Below, piece by piece: positions 8,811-16,755 of a stretch of DNA of 64,000 bases. Origin of the DNA: Lacinutrix sp. WUR7 (GTDB lineage Bacteria > Bacteroidota > Bacteroidia > Flavobacteriales > Flavobacteriaceae). Within the stretch, counting starts at the first letter, position 1. Each line of letters begins with the position of its first letter. The notes below the pieces were generated by a model. That model did not search any database. It had not been told where the DNA came from and worked only from the letters and a program-made list of their open reading frames with translations. The stretch lies in the NCBI RefSeq assembly GCF_016864015.1, contig NZ_CP045067.1, positions 1,833,001 to 1,897,000 on the forward strand, written 5' to 3'. The position numbers and the translations under genes were made by a program.

Positions 8811-9590
8811 TTATTTAGTTTTTAGTTGAAATTTAGATAAGATTTCCAATTGGCAAATATACAAGGTTTCATTGGTTAGTAAAAACTGATTTATTAACAA
8901 ATTTGGTATTTTAATTTCTTGTATTTCGTCGGTGTTTTTCTTTAAAAAGTAAAGTGCATTTTCTTTTTTTAATACCAGGTTTCCGTTATCTTCTTCAATG
9001 GCAGTAAAGCCTTCGTTTTTAATCTTTTGCGTTAGGCTGCCAAAATAATTGTATTTGTAGATGTAGTTTTCGGTTAAAAGCCAGCAGAAATTAAAGTTGC
9101 TTTTTAGGTCTAAAATAGCAGATTGTACAGGTAATGTTGTGGCTCTTGTGTTATTGGCTTTATAATCATACAGCTCTAATTGTTGGGTATCTTGATTAAA
9201 AATCCAGAGCGTATTATCGTTTCCTGTCGAAATATGCGAGACACTTTTATATGGTTTTGTGGTATTGAAATCTATTTTGAAAATTTCGGCTAAGCGATTA
9301 TCTAAAATAATAGCCGTATTAAAATCTTTATAAAACACATTTATTTTTAAGGGATTAAATGCATTTGCTGAGGTAATTTCTCCTAATTGTACATTGCTGT
9401 AATTGCTAGACTTGGTGTTGCTCTTTTTATAAAATACGTTTTGTTGAATGTAATATTGCGTTCCAAAATTATCAATATCTACAATTTGCTGTTTGGTTAA
9501 CGTGGTATCTTTTATAAATGTAGTTGGTATCGTGTTTTGGGCACGAACAGAAATAACAGTTAAACACAGAAAAAGGAGTATATATTTCAT
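8811..9590 (-). CDS. secreted hypothetical protein, possible beta-propeller
   Basis: A longer frame begins at 9620, but the ATG at 9590 gives a proper signal peptide (KYILLFLCLTVISVRAQ), so I prefer it; the product is then about 259 residues. The mature part has repeated short blocks such as DNTLWIFNQDTQQLELYDY and ENYIYKYNYFGSLTQKI, suggestive of propeller blades. I recognise no named family. It sits between the response regulator (33-bp gap from this start) and the kinase gene (3-bp gap) and so belongs to the same operon. Periplasmic location is inferred. Confidence 0.7.
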   Translation of the reverse strand: MKYILLFLCLTVISVRAQNTIPTTFIKDTTLTKQQIVDIDNFGTQYYIQQNVFYKKSNTKSSNYSNVQLGEITSANAFNPLKINVFYKDFNTAIILDNRLAEIFKIDFNTTKPYKSVSHISTGNDNTLWIFNQDTQQLELYDYKANNTRATTLPVQSAILDLKSNFNFCWLLTENYIYKYNYFGSLTQKIKNEGFTAIEEDNGNLVLKKENALYFLKKNTDEIQEIKIPNLLINQFLLTNETLYICQLEILSKFQLKTK

Positions 9591-9623
9591 AGGACTTGAA
9601 AAGTACAAAAATTGAACCACTTT

Positions 9624-10307
9624 TTAACAAATTAATTTATAGCCAAAACCTCTAACATTTAATATTTGTAACGATTTGTCTTGTTTTAGTTTTTTTCGGA
9701 GTTTGCTAATAAAAACATCCATACTTCTTGCGTTAAAAAAATCGTCACTTCCCCAAAGCTTATTTAGTATTAAGGATCTATCGAGTACTTGGTTTTTGTT
9801 TTTTATAAGATGAAATAGTAAATGAGCTTCTCTATGTGTAAGCTGCACCGTTGCTTCCGATTTATATTGAAGTGTTTGTTTTGGAAAGTGGAATGTAAAA
9901 TCGCCAATAGGAAGTATTTGGGCTGTTTTCTGAACTTTTGTTCTATCGATTAAATTATGAATTCTAACAATAAGTTCTTCCATGCTAAATGGCTTTTTTA
10001 GATAATCATTACCGCCAATTGTAAATCCATCTACCACATCTTGTGTTTGTGATTTTGCGGTTAGAAAGATAATAGGAATGGTATCGTCTTCTGTTCTAAT
10101 TTCTTTTGCTAAAGTGAAGCCGTCTTTTTTGGGCATCATAACGTCTAAAACCAATATTTCAGGTTGTTCTTTTTTATAGGTAGAATAGGCGGTTTCGCCA
10201 TTATCGCAAAGCAATACTTTGAAGTTTCTAGTTTCTAAACTTTCTTTAATGATTTGTCCTAAAGCAGGTTCGTCTTCCGCCAGTAATATGGTGATTGGTT
10301 TATGCAT
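9624..10307 (-). CDS. OmpR/PhoB-family response regulator
   Basis: The 227-residue regulator has a receiver domain (acidic pair E11-D12, phospho-acceptor D55 in LVLDVMMP, K in NDYLKKPF) and a C-terminal winged-helix domain (about residues 130-227, ending FISKLRKKLKQDKSLQILNV followed by RGFGYKL). Its start overlaps the end of the sensor kinase gene by 8 bp, which indicates translational coupling. OmpR-type regulators bind direct repeats; a candidate site with a 10-bp period lies at 11810-11835 in front of the kinase gene. The signal sensed is unknown. Confidence 0.93.
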   Translation of the reverse strand: MHKPITILLAEDEPALGQIIKESLETRNFKVLLCDNGETAYSTYKKEQPEILVLDVMMPKKDGFTLAKEIRTEDDTIPIIFLTAKSQTQDVVDGFTIGGNDYLKKPFSMEELIVRIHNLIDRTKVQKTAQILPIGDFTFHFPKQTLQYKSEATVQLTHREAHLLFHLIKNKNQVLDRSLILNKLWGSDDFFNARSMDVFISKLRKKLKQDKSLQILNVRGFGYKLIC

Positions 10308-11769
10308 TAGGTAGTGTTATTTTAAAGGTTGTTTGTTTATTTTCTAAGTCTAATTGAATCGTTCCTTCATGTTTTTCTATAATTTTCTTGGTGTAATACA
10401 AACCGATTCCGAAGCCTTTTACATTGTGAATATTCCCTTTTGGAACGCGATAAAACTGTTCAAATATTTTTTCTTTATAGGCTTTCGTTAAGGTGTTTCC
10501 GTTGTCGGATACACGAATAATAAAGGATTGTGCGTTTTGCTCTAATTGTATTGTGATTTTATCGCCGCCGTATTTAATCGCATTATCTATTATGTTATTA
10601 ATGGCATTTTCAAAATGGAAAACATCAATATATGCGAAGATGTTTTCTGTGTTAGCATCAAAATTAATGGTTTTATTATCTAGATGCAATTGGTGTTTAT
10701 CTACTATAGATTGCAATAAATCTTTAATATTTTGATTCTCTTTTACCAATTGTAAATTGTCGCTATCTAACGTGGCTGTTTCCAACAATTTTTCCACCAT
10801 GGTATTTAGCTTGGCTAATTGGTTGGTAGAAATATCTAAATAATTAGAAGTTTTCTCCTTGTCTTCTTTGGCATTGAAATTTTTAATACTTTCTAAGGCA
10901 ACACTAATAGTGGCAATTGGCGTTTTAAATTCGTGGGTGATATTACTTATTAAATCGTTTTTTACTTCTGCTAGTTGCTTTTGATGTTTAATGATTTTTA
11001 ATAAATAGAACAAGCTTGAAATGATTGATAAGGCTAATACGAAGGATAATAACATACCTAATAATCCTTCTTTTAAAATAATACTTGTGGCATTTGGATA
11101 TGCCATCGTGATTTTTTCATTCGGTTTTAAAAACTTGGATTTCGAGGTAGTAGTTAAATAATCAATAGGAACAATAGCTTTACTAGACGTGTTAACAATG
11201 CTGTCATTTTTAAAATGTTTTAACGTAAACGGAATTGTTATTTCTTTTCGTTGTAACTCTTTTGTAATTAAAGGGTTTAGTTTCGAGAAGTTTAAGGTGT
11301 CTTCAAGTATAGATATGTAAATGGAAGAAATATTTTTCGTGAATTCTAAACTGTCGGCTTCTTTTTTATCCCAAATTACTTTTATCTGTTTGGTGGTATT
11401 GCCTTCTTTTAAAAAGGTATATCCACTACTAGAATCTTGTAATTGCGTAAACCCAGTAATGTCTTCTCCTAATTTTTCTTTGTATTCTTTTTCAAGCACA
11501 AGAAATAGGGAATCTGCATTTTTATGTGGTTCTGTGTCAATATTAATGTTGCTAGTTTCACTGTCAAAAAAGGTGATACGTTTATTCGATTTTGCTAAAT
11601 CTGCATAATATGCATCTAAAGCATTGTCTAAGCTCGTTTGTACATTATTACTAAAATGCTGCTTGTTTTGAAGATAGTTTTTGTAATTCCAATAGCATTG
11701 TACCGCTATGGTTAGCACAATAGTAGTTAGGATTAAATATAGAATCCAATGGTATTTTTTTGTATTCAT
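10300..11769 (-). CDS. membrane sensor histidine kinase
   Basis: The 489-residue kinase has a first membrane helix (about 8-25), a periplasmic sensor region of about 200 residues, a second helix (about 235-258), the H-box SNITHEFKTP with phospho-acceptor His279, an N-box (NIIDNAIKYGG) and a G-box (VKGFGIGLYY). Its partner is the overlapping OmpR-type regulator. The sensor region resembles nothing I can name. It is divergent from a GLPGLI/TonB-receptor-like operon and shares a promoter region with it. Confidence 0.93.
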   Translation of the reverse strand: MNTKKYHWILYLILTTIVLTIAVQCYWNYKNYLQNKQHFSNNVQTSLDNALDAYYADLAKSNKRITFFDSETSNINIDTEPHKNADSLFLVLEKEYKEKLGEDITGFTQLQDSSSGYTFLKEGNTTKQIKVIWDKKEADSLEFTKNISSIYISILEDTLNFSKLNPLITKELQRKEITIPFTLKHFKNDSIVNTSSKAIVPIDYLTTTSKSKFLKPNEKITMAYPNATSIILKEGLLGMLLSFVLALSIISSLFYLLKIIKHQKQLAEVKNDLISNITHEFKTPIATISVALESIKNFNAKEDKEKTSNYLDISTNQLAKLNTMVEKLLETATLDSDNLQLVKENQNIKDLLQSIVDKHQLHLDNKTINFDANTENIFAYIDVFHFENAINNIIDNAIKYGGDKITIQLEQNAQSFIIRVSDNGNTLTKAYKEKIFEQFYRVPKGNIHNVKGFGIGLYYTKKIIEKHEGTIQLDLENKQTTFKITLPNA

Positions 11770-11773
11770 ATTT

Positions 11774-11805
11774 CAAATGTATAAGTAAAAACCCTATAAA
11801 ACCAA
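11774..11805 (-). promoter_or_regulatory. promoter of the histidine kinase operon
   Basis: On the minus strand TTG (11805-11803) and TACATTTG (11781-11774) are 21 bp apart, an exact match to the flavobacterial pattern. The -7 box ends only 4 nt before the kinase ATG, so the transcript would be leaderless or nearly so. Confidence 0.65.
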
Positions 11806-11809
11806 TCGC

Positions 11810-11835
11810 TTAACACTAGTTAACACTCGTTAACT
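11810..11835. promoter_or_regulatory. candidate response-regulator box: three direct repeats
   Basis: TTAACA (11810), TTAACA (11820) and TTAACT (11830) are spaced by 4 bp, giving an exact 10-bp period, the arrangement bound by OmpR/PhoB/PhoP-type regulators. The array lies just upstream of the kinase -33 box. On the other side it overlaps the expected -33 region of the GLPGLI operon, whose near-consensus -7 box CATATTTG is at 11857-11864. Confidence 0.6.
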
Positions 11836-11891
11836 ATTAAAAGGTATTTATAGTTTCATATTTGTGGCGTATTAATCAAAAAACACAAGTT

Positions 11892-12698
11892 ATGACATTT
11901 AGAAACACATGCATTCTTTTTCTGCTTATGGTATTTTCAAAATCCGTATTAGCGCAAGATTTTAAGGGCATAGCAACCTATAAATCCTACCGAAAAATAG
12001 ATTTACAATCTAATGATAACCAGAGTGATGCCGTGCAAAAACAAATTCAGGAACAGCTTCAAAAACAAATGCAAAGAGCGTACACGTTAACCTTTACTAG
12101 AAACGAATCTATCTATAAAGAAAATGAAAAACTTGCTACTCCTGCACCTTCTTCTGGCGGAATTAAAATTACGGTAGAATCGAGTTTGGATGTGCTGTAT
12201 AAAAACATGAAAGCGAATAGGTATGTAGAAGAATCTGATATTTTTGATAAGCAGTTTTTGGTAAAAGACAGTCTAAAGAATTACAATTGGAAATTAGTGA
12301 ATGAAACCAAAAGTATTGGCGAATATACCTGTTATAAAGCGACGATTTCGGAAGAAGTAGAAAAGAAATCTTTTATAGATGGAAGTTTAGAAACGGTGAA
12401 AGAAGAACGAATTACAACAGCCTGGTACACACCACAAATCCCAGTGAATAATGGGCCACAAGATTTTCATGGTTTACCAGGGTTGATACTAGAAATTAAT
12501 GATGGTACCCTCACTTTAATATGTTCTAAAATTATAATGAATCCTAAAGAAAGTCTTGAAATTAAAGAGCCTAAAAAAGGAAAAGTGGTTTCCCAAGAAA
12601 AGTTTGATGCAATCATGAAGAAGAAAAACAAGGAAATGATGGATCGTATGCAGTCTAGAAAAAAGGATGGAAGTAATGTTATCATTATTGGGGGATAA
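11892..12698 (+). CDS. GLPGLI family secreted protein
   Basis: The frame is open from 11862, but the ATG at 11892 gives a good signal peptide (NTCILFLLMVFSKSVLAQ) and about 268 residues. The diagnostic motif GLPGLI is at about residues 194-199, within FHGLPGLILEI. This family is exported and found in Bacteroidetes; its molecular role is unknown. It is first in an operon with a second GLPGLI gene (109-bp gap) and an outer-membrane receptor-like protein, and is divergent from a two-component system whose regulator probably controls it through the repeats at 11810-11835. Confidence 0.9.
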   Translation: MTFRNTCILFLLMVFSKSVLAQDFKGIATYKSYRKIDLQSNDNQSDAVQKQIQEQLQKQMQRAYTLTFTRNESIYKENEKLATPAPSSGGIKITVESSLDVLYKNMKANRYVEESDIFDKQFLVKDSLKNYNWKLVNETKSIGEYTCYKATISEEVEKKSFIDGSLETVKEERITTAWYTPQIPVNNGPQDFHGLPGLILEINDGTLTLICSKIIMNPKESLEIKEPKKGKVVSQEKFDAIMKKKNKEMMDRMQSRKKDGSNVIIIGG

Positions 12699-12807
12699 CC
12701 TTTAAGAATACTTTAACATTTGCGGATTAAACGTTTTTCTGTTTTTAAAGTCTTACTGTCATTATTAAACCTAATTTTATAAAACAAAAACTACAAATAA
12801 TTCCATA

Positions 12808-13698
12808 ATGAAAACGTATAAAAAACTATCTATTATCTGCATCCTGTTTTTCTCTGTAGCAGCAACCTATGCGCAACAAGATTTTCAAGGGAAAGCGTAT
12901 TACGCATCTAAAACTACTGTAGATATGGACAACTTTGGTCGTCCAGACATGTCGCCAGACAGAAAAAAGCAAATGATGGATCGTATGAAAAGCTTTCTTG
13001 AAAAATCATACACTCTTACGTTTAATAAAACGGAATCTATTTATAAAGAAGAAGAACAATTAGCTGCTCCAGGAGGATCTCAAGGTAGAGGTTTTGGAGG
13101 TTTTGGCGCTAGTTTTGTTGCAGGTGTGCAATATAAAAATGTACAAAACAATCAGTTATTACAAGAACAAGAGTTTTTTGGAAAGCAGTTTTTAATAGTA
13201 GATTCCTTACCAAAATTAAAATGGAAAATGACTGGCGAAACCAAGCAAATTGGTCAGTATATGGCTATGAAAGCTACAGCAATGAAACCTGTAGATAAAA
13301 TGAGTTTTGCAAGTTTTAGACCAGGACCAAGAGGTGGTGATAAAGAAACAGCAGATAAAAAAGGCGATTCTACCAAGGTAGACAAGCCAGTGGAAGAAAA
13401 AGAAGTGCCAAAAGAAATTGAAGTTACTGCTTGGTACACCATGCAAATTCCAGTAAACCAAGGTCCGGGAGAATATTGGGGACTTCCAGGTTTAATACTA
13501 GAAGTTAGCGCAGATAGAACGACTGTTTTATGTACTAAAATTGTTTTAAATCCTACAGAAAAAGAAAGCATCAACGCACCATCTAAAGGTAAAGAAGTTA
13601 CCAAAGATGAATACACAGAAATTGTTACTAAGAAAATGGAAGAAATGCGCGAAATGTACGGTGGTCGTGGAGGCGGACGTACAGGAAGAGGTCGTTAA
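12808..13698 (+). CDS. GLPGLI family secreted protein, Gly/Arg-rich C-terminus
   Basis: The 296-residue product has a signal peptide ending AATYAQQ and the GLPGLI motif at residues 225-230. It is a paralogue of the upstream gene: both share the block YTLTFNKTESIYKE (the first gene has YTLTFTRNESIYKE). Differences are a glycine-rich stretch near residue 95, a charged Lys/Glu insert near 175-210, and a Gly/Arg-rich tail. It lies 42 bp before the outer-membrane protein gene. Function is unknown; a periplasmic partner role for the barrel protein is inferred from position. Confidence 0.9.
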   Translation: MKTYKKLSIICILFFSVAATYAQQDFQGKAYYASKTTVDMDNFGRPDMSPDRKKQMMDRMKSFLEKSYTLTFNKTESIYKEEEQLAAPGGSQGRGFGGFGASFVAGVQYKNVQNNQLLQEQEFFGKQFLIVDSLPKLKWKMTGETKQIGQYMAMKATAMKPVDKMSFASFRPGPRGGDKETADKKGDSTKVDKPVEEKEVPKEIEVTAWYTMQIPVNQGPGEYWGLPGLILEVSADRTTVLCTKIVLNPTEKESINAPSKGKEVTKDEYTEIVTKKMEEMREMYGGRGGGRTGRGR

Positions 13699-13740
13699 TC
13701 CAGTAAAATATTCCATTTAAACCAACCTTAAATTTTAAAA

Positions 13741-16437
13741 ATGAAAAACCTTTTAACGCTACTAATCTGTTTAGTAGCAAGCACCACTTTTGCCCAAGTT
13801 AGAATAGAAGGGATAGTGAAAGATAGTATTGGTAACCCTTTAGAACTTGCCAATGTTGTTGCCATAAATCAAGAAACAAAAGCATTAGATTCTTACGGAA
13901 TTACCAATGATGCCGGACGTTATAAATTGTCTTTAGAGAAGAATGCTAGTTACCAAATTCAAGTGAGTTATATTGGTATGAAAACTACCGAAGACCTTTT
14001 TAGTACCAAAGAAGAAGACCTTACTAGAAATTATACATTACAAGATGATAATACCTTAGACGAAGTAGAACTAGTCTATGAAATGCCGGTAACCGTGAAA
14101 GGAGATACCATTGTATATAACGCAGATTCTTTTAAAACAGGAACCGAAAGAAAACTAGAAGATGTTTTAAAGAAACTTCCAGGAGTAGAAATCAACGACG
14201 ATGGTGAGATTGAAGTAGAAGGAAAGAAGGTTACTAAAATCATGGTCGATGGTAAAGATTTCTTTGACGGAGACACCAAATTAGCGGCAAAAAATATTCC
14301 ATCGAATGCTATTGATAAAGTACAAGTACTTAAAAACTTTAGCGAAGTTGGACAATTAAGTAGCGTAACCAACAACCAAGATAATATTGCTATTAACCTA
14401 AAGTTAAAAGAAGGAAAAGATAAATTCTGGTTTGGAGATATTACGGTTGGAGCAGGAATTGCAAGTGATGACGGATTGTACAAAGTGCAACCCAAACTCT
14501 TTTTCTACAGTCCGAAAACAAGTATCAATTTTATTGGAGATTTAAATAATACAGGAGAAATAGCCTTTACACGTAGAGACTATTTTAATTTTACTGGAGG
14601 ATTTAGAAACCTAAGTCAGAGTAGTGGAACCAATATTAGCTTAGGGGATAATAGTTTAGGTTTTTTAAATACAACCAATAATAAAGCCGAAAGTATCGAT
14701 ACTAAATTCGCTGCAGCAAACTTTAGCCATGCGCCAAATAAAGCATTAACGTTTAGCGGATTCGGGATTTTCTCCGGAACCAAAACCGCAATTCGTGAGA
14801 ATAATGAAGTTACCTATACCGATGATGAACTGAATATTCCAAACGAGTCTACTACCGATTACACACAGCAAGAAAGTAATTTAGGTTTACTAAAATTAAG
14901 TGCAGTATATAAGCCAGATGCAAATAATCAATTGGATTATGATATCTTCGGAAGGCTGTCTAAGCAAACACAAAATCGTTTTTTCAATTCTTCTGTTTTA
15001 GGACAAGTAGATCAAATAGAAGAGCAAACACCTTATAGTATTAATCAGAATTTAAATTACTACTATACCTTAAACGAAAACAATATTTTCTCTTTAGAAG
15101 CACAACATTTACTACAAGACGAAGATCCTTTTTACAATGCCTTTATTGAAGACAAAGCAACCTATTCTAACACGGCAAGTGCTTTAGGATATGATAACGC
15201 ACAAACCGCTTATGATGCTGCACAAAACAAACGTGTAAAGTCCAATAAATTAGATGCCAAATTAAATTACTGGAATGTACTTAACCAAAAGAGTAATCTT
15301 AATTATACCGTAGGTTTGGTATATAGCAACCAGAAGTTCAATTCGGAGATCTTTCAAATTTTAGATGATGGTTCTCAATATAATCCAACACCAATTGATG
15401 GTACTAATACCAACGATGTAGATTATACGTTTAGTGATGCTTATGTAGGCGTGCATTATAACTTAAAAGCAGGAAAGTTTACATTAACACCTGGTTTTTC
15501 GGCACATGCTTACAATACTAAGGATACGCAATTCGGATCTACAAATTCTAACAGTTTTGCTAGAATATTACCAGATGCAACTATTCGTTTACAACTTAAA
15601 AAGAGCGAAAATCTAAACCTGAGTTATTCTATGCAAACCAATTTTACAGATGTTACACAATTGGCAGAAGGTTTAATTATGAATAATTACAGTTCGTTGT
15701 TTTCTGGAAATCGCGAATTAGAAAACTCGTTGTCACATAATTTAAACCTATCGTATTTTAGTTTTAATATGTTTAATTATACCAACGTATTCGGGTTTTT
15801 AAACTATTCTAAAAATATCGATGGAATAAGAAATAGCACCGATTTTGAAAGTGTGATTGCTACTTCCACACCATTTAATTCCGATTTCGCAGACGAAACT
15901 TTTTCTGCTCGTGGACGTTTTGAACGCCGTTTCGGAAAAATAAAAGCAAACCTTTCTGGATCTTGGAGTTGGGCAACCTTTAGTCAGTTTGTAGGCGGGA
16001 ATTTAAGTAAAAATAAAAGCTTTACACAAACCTATGGTTCTCGAGTAAGTACCTTTTTTAAGAATGCACCAAACGTAGAATTAGGGTATGACTTAACCAT
16101 CAATGATAATGATCAAGGAAACAATAACACGCAGTTTTACACGCACAGACCATTTATAAACCTGGATGCCTTGATTTTAAAAGACTTTAGTTTTGTTACC
16201 GAATACAGTTATTACGATTTTAGAAATAAAGAAATTTCTCTAAATAAATATAGCTTTTTAGACGCTTCATTAACCTATCAAAAAACTGATAGTTCTTGGG
16301 AATACGTAGTGGGGGCAACTAACTTATTAGACACCCAAAGTTTAAGTCAGAGTAACACAGGAAACATTTCGGTGAGTAATAGAGAATATTACATACAACC
16401 ACGTTATGTTGTTTTTAGTGTGAAGTACAATCTTTAA
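13741..16437 (+). CDS. outer-membrane TonB-receptor-like beta-barrel protein with carboxypeptidase-regulatory-like domain
   Basis: The 898-residue protein has a signal peptide (ends STTFAQ), a CarboxypepD-regulatory-like domain (about residues 20-105, IEGIVKDSIGNPLELANVV), a plug-like region (about 115-225, EDVLKKLPGVEINDDGEIEV), then a long region of alternating strands ending in Tyr-Asn-Leu, as expected for an outer-membrane barrel (OMP_b-brl_3 type). No TonB box is obvious. It is the last gene of the GLPGLI operon. The ligand is unknown; import or surface display of a compound sensed by the neighbouring kinase is inference. Confidence 0.88.
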   Translation: MKNLLTLLICLVASTTFAQVRIEGIVKDSIGNPLELANVVAINQETKALDSYGITNDAGRYKLSLEKNASYQIQVSYIGMKTTEDLFSTKEEDLTRNYTLQDDNTLDEVELVYEMPVTVKGDTIVYNADSFKTGTERKLEDVLKKLPGVEINDDGEIEVEGKKVTKIMVDGKDFFDGDTKLAAKNIPSNAIDKVQVLKNFSEVGQLSSVTNNQDNIAINLKLKEGKDKFWFGDITVGAGIASDDGLYKVQPKLFFYSPKTSINFIGDLNNTGEIAFTRRDYFNFTGGFRNLSQSSGTNISLGDNSLGFLNTTNNKAESIDTKFAAANFSHAPNKALTFSGFGIFSGTKTAIRENNEVTYTDDELNIPNESTTDYTQQESNLGLLKLSAVYKPDANNQLDYDIFGRLSKQTQNRFFNSSVLGQVDQIEEQTPYSINQNLNYYYTLNENNIFSLEAQHLLQDEDPFYNAFIEDKATYSNTASALGYDNAQTAYDAAQNKRVKSNKLDAKLNYWNVLNQKSNLNYTVGLVYSNQKFNSEIFQILDDGSQYNPTPIDGTNTNDVDYTFSDAYVGVHYNLKAGKFTLTPGFSAHAYNTKDTQFGSTNSNSFARILPDATIRLQLKKSENLNLSYSMQTNFTDVTQLAEGLIMNNYSSLFSGNRELENSLSHNLNLSYFSFNMFNYTNVFGFLNYSKNIDGIRNSTDFESVIATSTPFNSDFADETFSARGRFERRFGKIKANLSGSWSWATFSQFVGGNLSKNKSFTQTYGSRVSTFFKNAPNVELGYDLTINDNDQGNNNTQFYTHRPFINLDALILKDFSFVTEYSYYDFRNKEISLNKYSFLDASLTYQKTDSSWEYVVGATNLLDTQSLSQSNTGNISVSNREYYIQPRYVVFSVKYNL

Positions 16438-16552
16438 TTCCTGCGCAGGTGGAAATCTCATGAAGCATCCGTAATTATGAACAGTATCTGTCATTACGAG
16501 AAGCGGAGCAACAAAGTAATCTCACAAAAGAACCAAAATCTCTATTGTGATT

Positions 16553-16648
16553 CGGGCGTTACCCTACTTCGCTGAAAAGCTACGTAGCGTCAGGCTGTAC
16601 GTTAAATCTTTTGTAAAAACAAAAGGATACCACTTCCATCCTTAACGC
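16553..16648 (-). repeat. dispersed intergenic repeat, family I, degenerate inverted copy
   Basis: Read on the minus strand it begins tgcgttaaggatgg and ends ggtaacgccc, as in the copies at 7967 and 41291, with a diverged middle. The bases just before it (about 16487-16527) carry a separate motif of the tctgtcattacgag...aagtaatctca type often seen between flavobacterial genes. Confidence 0.55.
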
Positions 16649-16655
16649 AAAAAAA

Positions 16656-16685
16656 AGGCCTTCTTTAATAGAGAAGGCTTTTTTT
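16656..16685 (+). terminator. terminator after the GLPGLI/outer-membrane operon
   Basis: GCCTTCT pairs with AGAAGGC and is followed by seven or more T. A-rich sequence on the left arm means it could also stop minus-strand transcription from the DUF262 gene. It lies about 220 bp after the receptor-like gene. Confidence 0.7.
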
Positions 16686-16755
16686 GTTTGTTTAACGGAA
16701 TTTTAGTGGGTAAATATTTATTGATTATATACGGATGTTAGGTTGCGTTTTTTAT

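Noticed and set aside
11810-11835. Short tandem array as a CRISPR or satellite
   Set aside because: Only three units of 10 bp located exactly between two divergent promoters; an operator explains it better.
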